Shown here: piece after piece, positions 50,263-61,870 of the stretch
Numbering within the stretch: the first letter of the stretch is position 1
Layout of the letters: the number at the start of each line of letters is the position of its first letter
Assembly: GCA_963691655.1 (NCBI GenBank)
Contig: OY829329.1
Span: 62,986,852-63,050,851 of the forward strand
Length of the DNA: 64,000 nt
Direction of reading: 5' to 3'
Source of the DNA: Toxonevra muliebris
Taxonomy: Eukaryota > Arthropoda > Insecta > Diptera > Pallopteridae
Notes under the pieces: model-generated
Database searches by the model: none
What the model saw: the letters and a program-made list of their open reading frames with translations, nothing else
Told to the model about the DNA's origin: nothing
Made by a program: the position numbers and the translations under genes

Positions 50263-50965
50263 TTTGAAGGTTATGAGAATTAACCGCCAGACTAAGATGG
50301 AGGTCGAAACCGAATCCCCTGGATGAAAGTCTAGTGCACTACCCACTAGACTATCGAGGTCGTCGTCTAAAACTTAAATTTTAACACTTATCAACCCAGT
50401 CCAAAAGTTCTGCATCTAGCACACATTAGAATATTTTGGAGAGAGGGGAAGAGGCAACTGACTCAGGAGCGCAGTAATCATAGTGATTGAGTTATTCACA
50501 GATAATAGAAGTTTTATATCGAAATCTTCCCTTCACACTTTCAATTCGCATGCAATTTAGAATATAGACCACAACTTAGCAAGTATAATGAACTAGTGGG
50601 CGTGGCAATTTTTATGCATACAAACTAATTTTAGCTATTTACATATATTGGAAACCAAGACAGTTCTTATAATAAATTATGCACTTAGACCAAGGTTCGC
50701 AAAAAAACAAAAAAAAAAAATTATGGGGCAAAATGTGAGCGATATTTATTCAGATGGCGTGGCACCTTCAAACATCTCAAACAGTTGAACTGATGGGTCT
50801 TAAGAATTAAACCAAGTAGTTTACCAAACTGAGTACAAGAGGTTGTTATATCCAGAGAGATGGATGGTGGCAAGGAGTAAGGTGATTTTTTTTATTTTGC
50901 CCAAATCTTACTCCTCCTCATGGATGCTTCAATGTCGGCAAAATTTTTTGCATTTCAATAAAATT

Positions 50966-50980
50966 CCGCTAGATGGCGCC
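50966..50980 (+). promoter_or_regulatory. CTCF-like motif, plus orientation
   Basis: CCGCTAGATGGCGCC, a close match to the CTCF core (CCxxTAGxTGGCGC) as I know it from flies and vertebrates. A diverged relative, CGCTAAATAGCGCC, follows at 51112. Confidence 0.4.
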
Positions 50981-51289
50981 TTCCGTACATGCAAATTCAA
51001 TGCAAAAGTCATAACTACATTTCTGCTTGTCTGATTTCTGAGGTTTTTACATTATTAAAAATATTTTTTCGAATCAGTGGAACTCTTTTATATGCGGGTT
51101 ACTCAAATCATCGCTAAATAGCGCCTCCCATATAATAGCAATATTAAAGTTTCTATAATTAAATTTACACTCGACCTTGCATCATGAAAGGATGAAAAAG
51201 GGACCCTAAAGGGCAAGTTGCTGGCCTTAGTTCAGCATTAGTTCTGATGAAGAAAAATTATTTTGTGTGTTTAGTTTGGATTACCCAAA

Positions 51290-51470
51290 TTAACGAACAT
51301 AAGGTAGAAGTGAAACTTCTTGTGATCGCAACGAAACACAAGCAAATAACAAGCAAATGAAATTTTTCAATCAATAAATTTTTTACTTCATTGGCTTGTG
51401 TTTTTTAATTTCATTTGCTTGTGTTTCGTTTAGTTCACAAGAAGTTTCACTTCTGCCTTGTGTTCGTTAA
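51290..51470. repeat. Hairpin element with about 75-base arms
   Basis: TTAACGAACATAAGGTAGAA at 51290 is mirrored by TTCTGCCTTGTGTTCGTTAA ending at 51470. Inner GTGAAACTTCTTGTG and ACGAAACACAAGCAAATGAA are mirrored too. The loop is short. Confidence 0.8.
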
Positions 51471-53532
51471 TACACAACCAATATTTTTTTTTTTTTGGAT
51501 TAATGCTAGAACAAAAATTGTAACTCTGTACAGGTAATGTCGATGACAATTGTAGACGAACTCTTTTTGTGAGCGACATCTTCATGTAATTCCTTGGACA
51601 TTTGCGCCATCTGTGTGTGAAATGTATAACTGTCATAAACTTTAAGATGGCGACGCTACACATTGTTCTTTCTGCCATAGGCGTGTGTGTGTGTGTGTAA
51701 TTAAAATTTTATATTGAATTAAAACTATTTATGAATCGTTTATTATATAGTTTGCTCGTGAATTCAGTTACGGAATATTGATATTTAGCCCATCATGCAC
51801 ATTGCTCAACAAAATTATGTCGCATTGAGAACTTACGCGCGACGTCACATCCGGTTGGTTTTACTCTAGGACAAGAGAAAAGAAGTTTCACTTAAAAAAA
51901 AACTTTAATCACTTCCATATCAAAAATAAATAGATCACTGACTTGTTTCCACATATTTTAAACCAATTATGATAAATTATTATTGTCCATTTTCGTTAAA
52001 CTTATACAAAAATTAAAAAGTTCATACATTATGAAAGCGCCGCCTAATAAAAAACAAAAAAAAAAAACAAAAACAAATTAAGTCAAATTTGTTTCTAATT
52101 TTCCTATAAATGAAAACCTACAAAGGCAAATCAAAAAAAAAAAAATAATAAATAAAAAATTAAATAAACCTAATAATAATTTTCATTTATTTGCCACAAT
52201 TAAGATTTCAATTTGAAATACAGAGTCGTCTGTGCACTCAAACTGCACCCAAATATTGACCTCAAAATTTTTAGTCATTAAATCTAAGTACATACTATAC
52301 ATAAGCAGAAATGAGAAACAAAAAAAAAAAAAACAAAAAAACGAACTCAAAACTTTGAACATTAAAAAGCAATTGCGCTCTGACGCAACAACCACAATCA
52401 TTTACCTACAACTCTTAGATATTTAAAAACAGATACATACATATTTAAATACGAAGCAGTTGGAAAAAAAAAAACCAAAATTGATTTCCAATTTGAATTC
52501 AAATGAAATCAATTCGTTGCAATCAAAATTATTGCAAACCTTAAATGTTGCATGTCGCTCATGCTCTCTCTCTCGTCCTCTCTCTTTCATTCTTGCAGTC
52601 TCAGAAATAAAAAAAAAAGTTTTATTTCCAAATTGGATTGGGAGTTTGGGAGTATTTGGGTGATTTTTTTTGTTTTGTTGACTGTAGGCTTCTTAAAAAT
52701 GTAAAAAAAAAAAAAAAATGGAAAACGTCGATTGAAAAATTGTTGAAAAATAGTTGTTGCTGCATACATATGTTGTTAGCTGTTGTTGGTTATTGCTGCA
52801 ATTTTTGTTGTTGTTTTGTGGTTTAGTTGCAATTTCTGTTAATGTTTATTTTTTAAATTAATGTTTTTTATATTTATTTATTTGTTTCTTTCATTTGTTT
52901 GTTTGTTAATTTAATTTCTAGCTTGTTTATTTTTCTTTTATTTGCTTATGATTTTTATCTAACTACACTATACTTAAAACAACATACAATAATTTTTTAT
53001 CCGCTTATATTAATTTTTGTTGTATTGCACATTTTGTCTATAATTGTATTAGCATAGAAAAACAAAATAATAAAATACAACAAAAAAAAAAAGTTGCTAT
53101 AATTTGTTGTTATAATATGCATGCATAAATGTATTGCACAATACAAGTAATTTGAAAAATTTAATATATAATTGCATAAGATAAGAAGAAACTATGTACA
53201 AAATATATACTTAAGATAGTAAGTTTGTTGCTTAAGTCTTTCGTTAAGAAGTTGCTGTTTTTAAGCTTCTGTTCTTATTTTATCTATAGTCTTTGGCAAT
53301 ATTGATGTCTATTAATTCTAATTATGTTGTAGCTAGCCAGAGAACACATAGCGCTGCCTTCATTAATAAAACATTTTAAAATTTCCTTGATTTTCATATG
53401 TCTGGTGAAGGGAATCCTAGTGGATAATTTCATATATCCAAAGTCAAAAACACTCCTAATGCCGGAAAAATCTTAAACATTGGCCGATTGCAACTTTAAT
53501 TATAGCAGCTTTAACATTATGTTTATATGAAT

Positions 53533-53547
53533 GGCGCCATCTAGCGG
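53533..53547 (-). promoter_or_regulatory. CTCF-like motif, minus orientation
   Basis: GGCGCCATCTAGCGG, the exact reverse complement of the site at 50966. The two point toward each other across 2.6 kb. A weaker core, GCGCCATCTG, lies at 51604. Confidence 0.4.
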
Positions 53548-53749
53548 TTATTTGAGGAACTCACATATCAATGAGCTATTTTTCTTTCAACAAACATTTC
53601 CAATTATGTAAAAATCGCAAAAATCAGACCGGCGACACTGTAACTATTTCATGTTTGAAAGCTTCCGTCTAGCGGATTTTGCATTTAATCCAAATATCTA
53701 TATTTTATATGAATTACTTATACAGTTATTTCAAGCAGAATATCAAATC

Positions 53750-54350
53750 TGAGATTTCTTTATTCGTGGTTTCTGATTTCTGTCCTGTGGTCTCTTGGTC
53801 TTTGGTTTCGTGATCTCTGATGTATGTATGGCTTCGTTTTCTTTGGTCTCCAGTTCTTTAACTATTCTTTAAGTCTCTTCATCTATGGTCTCTGATCTGT
53901 GATTCTGGGTGTTTTTATTTTTATTCTATGATATCTAATCTCTAGTCTAAGTTTTGTCTGATTTCGATCGTTCATGGACCTTAATCTAGGCAGTCTGATC
54001 TTGTGGTTTCTGATCTAGCTTTCCTGATCATGGTCTTTTGGTTTCTAATCTATTGTCTCTGTTTTCTGATTTTGTGGTCTCTAATCTATGATATCTGGTC
54101 TTTGATTTCTTTTTTGTGTCTGATATCAGGTCTTTTATGGTAGTCTCGTAGTCACTGATTTTTGGTCTCAGATTTCTGTTCTTTAATTCCGAGGTCTCTG
54201 ATTGATGAGTTATGATTTCAATCCTCTGATCTCGTTGTCTTTAATTTCCGCTCGCTGATCTATGGTGTTAGATTTGTAATCTGTGCTTTTTGGCTTTTGA
54301 TAACTGTCCTTCTGGTCTCTGTTTTTTGATCCTGTGAATTTTTATCTAAG
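53750..54350 (+). repeat. Degenerate TCTGATCTxTGGTCTC array
   Basis: Loose repeats of TCTGATTTCTG and TGGTCTCTGATC phrases; continues in spirit at 55780-55930 on the other side of the heptamer array. Confidence 0.65.
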
Positions 54351-54361
54351 TGTTTTTACTA

Positions 54362-54690
54362 CTACTTAGTACTATTTATTATGGCACAACAGCCCCTGGA
54401 GAGCCAAGGCCGAGCTTTTCGCATCCAATCATGTTGTGTGAGTTATATTTATACATGAATGGAAGAGACCTACAGTTTTATGTCGAATCCGAACGGCGAA
54501 GTGAAAAGCTTTTCTTAGGCATTTCTTTTTTTACTCTCGGAGGTTTGCCATTGCCAGCCAGCCAAGAGGTGGTGCCGAGAAGAAACATTTTTTTTTTTCT
54601 ATTTTTGATTTTTGAGCATGCCGAGATATGAACCAAGGCACCTCTGTGTAGCAGTCCAACACACTAATAACTAGGCTACAGCGACTATGT
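54362..54690 (-). mobile_element. Second tRNA-like SINE family, one copy
   Basis: Reading the minus strand from about 54690: a head with GTAGCCTAGTTATTAG (A-box-like) and GGTTCATATCTC (B-box-like), a body with GGCAATGGCAAACCTCC and CCGTTCGGATTCGAC, and a far end CTCCAGGGGCTGTTGTGCC. The body phrases resemble those of the first SINE family, but the head and tail differ. It lies between two degenerate arrays. Confidence 0.55.
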
Positions 54691-54836
54691 GTTTCTAGTC
54701 TTTGATTTATTGTCTCTGATTTTTAATTTGTGAACTGCAGGTTTTTTTTTGCTTTCTATTTTCTGACCAGTGATCTCTGTGTCATTGATTTCTGATTTTT
54801 GTTTTAAGATTTCTAATTTCTGATTCCGGATTTCTA

Positions 54837-55760
54837 ATGTCTGATTTCTGATTTCTGATTTCTGATTTCTGATTTCTGATTTCTGATTTCTGATTTCTGA
54901 TTTCTGATTTCTGATTTCTGATTTCTGATTTCTGATTTCTGATTTCTGATTTCTGATTCCTGATTCCTGATTTCTGATTTCTGATCTCTAATTTCTGATT
55001 TCTGATTTCCGATTTCTGATTTCTAATTTCTAATTTCTGATTTTTGATTTCTGATTTCTGATTTCTGATTCCTGATTTCTGATTCCAGATTCCTGATTTC
55101 TGTTTCTAATTTCTGATTTCTATTTTCTGATTTTTGATTTCTGATTTCTGATTCCCGATTTCTATCTCTGATTTCTGATGTTTGATTTCTGATTTCTGAT
55201 TTCTGATGTTTGATTTTTGATTTCTGATTTCTGATTTCTGATTTCTGATTTTTGATTTTTGATTTTTGATTTTTGATTTTTGATTTTTGATTCCTGATTC
55301 CTGATTCCTGATTTCTGATTTCTGAATTCTGAATTCTGAATTCTGAATTCTGAATTCTGATTTCTGATTTCTGATTTCTGATTTCTGATTTCCGATTTCC
55401 GATTTCCGATTTCTGATTTCTAATTTCTGATTCCTGATTCCTGATTTCTGATTCCTGATTTCTGATCTCTGATTTCTGATTTCTGATTTTTGATTCCTGA
55501 TTCCTGATTTCTGATTTCTGATTTCTGATTTCTGATTTCTGATTTCTGATTTCTGATTTCTGATTTCTGATTTCTGATTTCTGATTTCTGATTTCTGATT
55601 TCTGATTTCTGATTTCTGAATTCTGAATTCTGAATTCTGAATTCTGAATTCTGAATTCTGATTTCTGATTTCTGATTTCTGATTTTCGATTTCTGATTTC
55701 TAATTTCTGATTCCTGATTCCTGATTTCTGATTTCTAATTTCTGATTTCTATTTCTGATT
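54837..55760 (+). repeat. Heptamer (TTTCTGA)n array, about 130 units
   Basis: Nearly continuous seven-base units TTTCTGA over 0.9 kb, with homogeneous blocks of variants: TTTTTGA (55250-55290), TTCCTGA, TTTCCGA (55385-55410) and ATTCTGA (55324-55360 and 55618-55660). Block order is partly repeated about 280-294 bases apart. Confidence 0.92.
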
Positions 55761-58239
55761 TTTGATTTCTGGTTTCTGATTTCTGATTTCTGGTTTCAGA
55801 TTTATGATTTCTCATTTCAGATTCTAGATCTCTGCTGTCTGATTTACGGTCTCTGGTTTTTAATCTCTTACTTATTGGTTTCAGATATATCTTTGGTCAA
55901 TGATCCATGGTATCTGATCATAATGGTTTTAAGCCTCTGATCTTTTCATTTTTATTTCTGTTCCTTTCTGATTCCTGAAGTTTTGTCTGTCTTGTTTGCC
56001 ATCTATCACCACATGACTCATGCTCCCATAAAAAAAGGCCTGGCCAGACTGTTTCTTTCAATAGTCCCTGAGACACACTCACTCTATTTTTTAATATTTC
56101 AATTTGCAAACATTTAACTCATTTAAAAGAAAAATAAAATGCTGCATTTTCCTAAAAGCAAAAAGAAAAAAAAATAAAGTGAAACATTTGACATGCATTT
56201 GAATGTTGTCAAGTTTTTTTTGACTTGGCTTTGTTTGTGTATGCGCCCGTGTGTGTGAGTTACAACTGCGCGTGCGTAGTGACACTTTAGTTTGCTACAA
56301 TTTTAATTGGCTGTTTTTAGCTGTCAACAATTTGACAGTTTTGCGGCTTGCTTTGCTTTTTTTTATGCCCCACATGAATTGGTTTGATAAAAATGTTAGA
56401 CGAAAAACAAATAAAAAAACATATTTTTAAATATGCGTAAAAGTAAAAACTATCGATTACTGAACATTCACTATTAAAATAAAATAAATATTTATGAGTT
56501 TGCAGATAGGCAACTAAAAAGAAAAGGTGTGGTTTTACATAGTTGGCTGTCAAATTGACAGTGAGTCAAACCAAATAGTAATTCATTTTTTTTTTTTGTT
56601 ATTAAAAAATAAACCTTTCTAACTCTATTTGTTTTTTGAACGGTTTAATTAAAATCTAATTTAAAATATCCGCTTTTCATGCTTTTCGCGTTTTTGGCCT
56701 CATTTAAATTAATACATAAATTACAATTGTGCCAAAAATGGTTCAACATACTCAATAAAAATATTTAACATTTTTACTTTTACTTTTTTAAAAAATTTTC
56801 TCATCAAATTTTAATTAAGTAACCCTCTCCAAAAAAACCAAGTGGATTACGATTTTTATACCTCTTCATGTGTTTCAATGTATGTACCTAGATGTGAAGG
56901 CACTTCACTTTTTGAAACAATAACAATAAAAAGATATGATTGAGTGTTTAATAATAATAAAAAAAAAACAATATTTACCACAAAGAAAAGAAATGTTTAG
57001 AGAAATTTTTTATAAACCAAAACAAATACTCATAAACATCATATGAAGTGATAATCTAAATCGCTGAGAAAAAGTATGAGGTTGCTAGAGTCTTTTGTTT
57101 TTTTTTGTTCTCAAAAGATACATTTGTTTACCGGGAATAAACACTAAATTCACAAAACTGAATTCAAGTAGACATAAACTTTGTTAAGGTTTCATAGAAA
57201 AGCAATAGCAAAATGATTAAAAAATAAAATTAAAAGGAATATGCCAAATTCTAATTCGGCACATAATCTATTTATGTAACTCACACTCAATATCATTTTT
57301 AACTTTCTTCCTCGCTAATCTTTTCATTTATTTGCCCTTCTTTCTTCCATTGAAAAAAAGTAAAAGTATTTAGTTTTTATATTTGATTGTTGCAAAAATT
57401 TGCACGCTTCTTTATGCTTTATACAAAAGTGAAAAAGAAACGCAATTGTTATAGGTAATGTTTTCTTAAATCAAAAATTAGTTATGCCCAATTTTTGATT
57501 GTCAATCTGCTAACGCTTGAAGCCTTTTCGCGTTTATTTGACTGCCTTGTTTTTTTTTTATAATACAACACATACATATCTATTTAAGAAAACACCACAC
57601 AAGCTAATTGTATCAACACTTAAGCGTTATTTTTTTTTTGTTTTTTTTTTTTTTGGCAATGTGAAGCAAATAATTACGTTAAGCCATGTGAATGTGGGTG
57701 TGTCTTCATAGAAATGTTGAAGAAATGTGGTGACATAAGTCGTTTAGATTTTATGATAATTTGTTTATTTGTAAACCACATTTGCGAAAAAGTAATCCCT
57801 GTTTGTTGCTTAAGTCTTTCGATTCTTGCTTCTCATAATAACTCTTATATTCTTTTACTGCCTCTGCCATTACTTTTTTGTTTTGTTAATGCTTCCGAAA
57901 GTTACCGTTTGAAGTGTGTGTTTATTTTTTTTGGTAATTGATTAAAAATTCTACAATGTTTCTAATGCCTTAAATGGTGGCATTGAACTTTAACTTTACG
58001 CTAAAGTTGATTTACACTTTTATAGGTAGGTGGTGCGTTGTTTATACGCACTAGAAAATTTTTTTTAATTTATAAACACACTTAAGTTATGGGGGTGGGT
58101 TACTTATAAAGTAAGATAAAAAACAATAATTAGCAAAGATATTTCAAAAGCTGGAAATTCGCAAAATTTTGTTACGTTAATTGAGAATAGAAGAATTTTT
58201 TTGTCATAAATTGGTTTGAACATATTGCTAGGGAACTAG

Positions 58240-59400
58240 GAAGAGGGAACGAAGGAGAGATGGAGAAAAAAGATTTTGTCTAGGGGGTGAGTGTGGAGTG
58301 AGTGGAAAATCAAGAGAGATGAATGTAGAGAGGAGTGAGGCAAAGTAGAATGAAAAGGAGGACAATGTAGAGGGGGAAGTACAAAATCCTGAGAATAAGG
58401 AGTAAAGAGAGAGACTAAGGTTGGGCTGATAGAGAAGAGATGGTAGTTGAAGAGCGGAAGAGAGTGAGGAGAAGAATGAAGAGGAGATTAGGTAAGGAAG
58501 TTTATAGAGAAGAAAAATTATGGAAGGCGAGGGCGAGAGTAAAAAAAAAGACTGTGAGAAAGAGTAAGGTGAGAAAAAGGAAAGATTGGACGGAAAAGTG
58601 AAGACAAAACGAACTAGTAGAGAGAAGTGGGGAGTTGAGGATGAGTAAGGGAAAAAGGAAAGTAAAAAGAAAAATAGAGCGTGAAGGTTGGCAGTGGGTA
58701 GGCGTGGAAAGAAAGAGAGTGAAGAGGTGAGGTGGGTGAGAGGTCCAGAGTGAGAAATGGTGGGAGTGAAAAGAGCGAAAGAGAAAGTTAAAAAAGAGGA
58801 GGTAAATGAAGAAAAGGGGAGGGGGAAGTGAGGGGGAAAGAATAAGGAGAAGGAGAGCGACTAAAGGAAAAACGAATATTTGCATAAGTAAGAAAGTTGA
58901 AAGTGGGTAGAGGGAGAGGGTGAAAAGATGTAGAGAAGGAGAGAGGGGGTGATGAAAAAGAAGTGTATGAATAAGAGGATCTGAGGAAGAAGAAGGCTAT
59001 GGAGGGTGAAAATGAGAAGAGCAGAGTGAGAAAGAAGACAGCGAGAAAGAAGACAGCGAGAAAGAAGACAGCGAGAAAGAGAAAAATGAAAAGGGAAGGG
59101 GCGAAAAGCAGTAAAGCGAGTAAAAGGGAAATGATGATGGGGACTTGTAAGGAGGGGAGGGAACCGAAAAGGAAATAAGGAGAAAAGAAATGCGTGAAGT
59201 TTGAGAGTGGGTATGAGAAAACAAGAAGAGGAGGAAGGATAGAGAGTAAAGAAAGAGTGTGGAGAAAAAACCGTGTTCAACAGGGAGAGGGGGCAAAAAA
59301 AAAGTGTAAAAACGGAGAGTGAGGAGAATGGAAAGTGTGGAAGGAAAAGTGGTGAGAGTTAGATTGAGGATGGCGCAATAAAATTTAAGAAAATAGATAG
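58240..59400 (+). repeat. Long purine-rich strand (GA tract)
   Basis: About 1.1 kb in which the plus strand is almost all A and G with scattered T. Includes about three and a half copies of a 15-base unit AGCGAGAAAGAAGAC at 59027-59081. A similar shorter tract is at 59690-59905. Reading frames on the minus strand here (Phe/Leu/Ser/Pro-rich) are by-products. Confidence 0.85.
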
Positions 59401-61678
59401 AAAATGAATGTTTTGGGCTTAAATGTAATATATTTTTTCTTGTTTAAATTTTTCAATTCTTTTAGTTTTTATAATTTCTTAATTTTTTACAATATTTTAT
59501 CTATATGGATCACTTTAATCCGAATGAATGTTTTACTGAAATAGACAATTTTAAATTTTAAGTTTAAGATTAAGCTAAAAAAAATGTATACCATGAGTTC
59601 TAGTGTTGTTGTAATAAGATTTGTATTTTGTAGTGCTAGATTTTGAAATAATAAAATAAATAAATAAAAATAAAAAAATAAAAGCAAAAGAAGTGGGAAG
59701 AAAAAAGTATGGAAAAAGGGAAAAAATATTTAGGGGGAGGAGATAAGAGCATAGCAAGGAGAGCCTACATTGATAGTGAAAACAAATAAAGAGAGAGAGG
59801 AAAGGAAACACAAAAGAAAGAATTTTAGAGAAAAAAAAGCAAAATGAAATGAAAGAGAGAGGGGGGGGGGGGAGAGGCAGAAATAGACGGAGAAAAGGTG
59901 GTATAGTTCCCTTGTAACCCATTTTCTTGTGTATAAATTACATAAACTTATAAATATATGTCGTACGGTTGTAGGGTGGAAACTTCTTGATAACTCATTA
60001 GACCTTCTTGGTGGCATAGAGTATGCTCTGCTGTTCTTCCGAATGGCTACACATTTGGCACATATCGGCTTTAGACTATAACCAAGATGGATAAGTGCAT
60101 AATGACCCCATTATACTTGATACAGAAATCTGCATGAATCCTCATTCGGTTACTGTTTGTACCTTTTTATTATAATTTTATCATTTTTTTTTTGGTTTCA
60201 AATTAACAATGAAAAAACAGCAAATCTGGCTTTTCAAGTAAGTATTGTTTTGTTATATATTTATAAAATTAAGGAAAAAAAAAACTGCAGAGGCTTCGAA
60301 AAATCGATTTTTTGCTTTTAGCGTTATTTGTTTCTATTTGTTGAAATGTGCCCTGAAAATTTGTTGTAAAAGTTACTTCTAATAATATTTATGTAAGTTA
60401 CAGACACAAATATCCGACACGTCAGCGGTGATTTTATTTCAAAGTAAACGCAATCACTGAGGGCAAGACTCTTCACTTTCTATGTTGTCTTTCTAATTTC
60501 TATTAAATTTCAGCTGCATTAATTACACAGTGCAACACATATTTTCGGAACAAAACCAAACAAAACTCAAATGATAGTATTTAACCACAGTAACAAAAAC
60601 CCCAATTTCTTTTTGCTCCACTACGTCACAATTTTTTTTTTACAGTGTTTTGAAATTTTTATTTTCTGGTCAAAAACCGAATCAAACATTGAGAAAAATC
60701 ATAAAAAAAATTTTATTTAAGGTGGTTCTTGTCTTCGGCGACCTATATTTAAATTTTCCGGGGAATATTTCCTTGGAACATTTTAACCCTCTAACTCCCA
60801 CAAAAATGGGTCATTTTGGGTCCTTTTTTAAAAACTCTTTAAAAGCTAGGTTTAAGGGGAGGTGAAGTGTTAAATCATTCCACAATAATATTCTCCAGAA
60901 AATTTCACTAAGGGCCACCGAAGATAAGTAGTCTCTAGGAGTTGAAGATAACACTTTCGAATACATAAGATTTGCAGGTATCCATCCGTTGGATATATTT
61001 CCTATGCACTTTAAAGAAAATCATAAATATTAATTGTAGTCTATAAAAAATAAGCTTAAAACATTTCAGTGCAATCATTTTTTTTGTTTTTTATTTTTCT
61101 CTATTATTTCGTAGACAGTATCATCATCAATATTTTATTATTAACAAATATTAGTGTTATTTTGCAACAAGAGAATGTAAAAGCAACTAATTGAAGCAAT
61201 CCATTAAATTATATTAACTTTCATTCATATTTGTATGTATGCATACATGTATGTATGTATGTACATATGTATGTAATAATGTTGCAATAAAATCAAGTAC
61301 ACTTGAAATTAACAAATAACAATTCGTTATCGTCTACCAAACATTTATAGTGAATTTCACAATAATAAAATTTTATTACTTATCAAAGAAAAAATAAATC
61401 TATGTGTAAAAAAAAAAGTCAGCCAACATTTCATGACTACCAAATTTGCTTCCGCATGAACATTTTTTTTGTTTTTGATTCCCACAAATAAATTTCCAAG
61501 TATAACAATAACAATTTGCAATGTAGGTACCATTAATTGAGCTTAACGACCTTATGACGCCCCTTTTTTTTTTTTGATATAGTGCTGTTGTTGTGTTTGT
61601 GTTGGATGCTGTTGCTGCTGAGGTCTATTTCTTTTCTTTTGCTGTTACTATGGCCAAATGGGATATATGAACACTTTA

Positions 61679-61870
61679 GGCAGGCAAAGTCAGAGCCAAA
61701 GTCAAAGCCATAACCAAAGTCAGGCCTAAAGCGCTAAAGTCAAACTCACAGCCCAAGTAAACGCCATAGCCAAAGATAAAACCACAGCAGCCATAAACAC
61801 ATTCAAAGTCACAATCAAAATCACTGAAAAATTCACATTCACTTTTTTCCTTTTTTATAGCTATATATTT
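61679..61870 (+). repeat. Duplicated segment, copy 1
   Basis: CAGAGCCAAAGTCAAAGCCA repeats grade into GCCATAAACACATTCAAAGT, then TTCACATTCACTTTTTTCC and a TAGCTA end. Matches 63345-63495 in order. Confidence 0.6.

Larger units (their letters stand above)
48782..50365 (-). mobile_element. tRNA-derived SINE, copy 4, split by a mariner
   Basis: Tail and body (48782-48984) and head (50263-50365, ending CTATCGAGGTCGTC) are the two parts of one reverse-strand SINE. The break lies at a TA in the GATAGTGAATA segment, and the sequence resumes directly after the mariner's right TA. Confidence 0.88.

Noticed and set aside
54837..55760. CRISPR-like array
   Set aside because: Continuous seven-base units with no spacers; a simple satellite in a eukaryotic genome.
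58502..59296. Minus-strand hydrophobic proteins rich in Phe, Leu, Ser and Pro
   Set aside because: Translation of the pyrimidine strand of the GA tract; signal-like starts are an artefact of composition.
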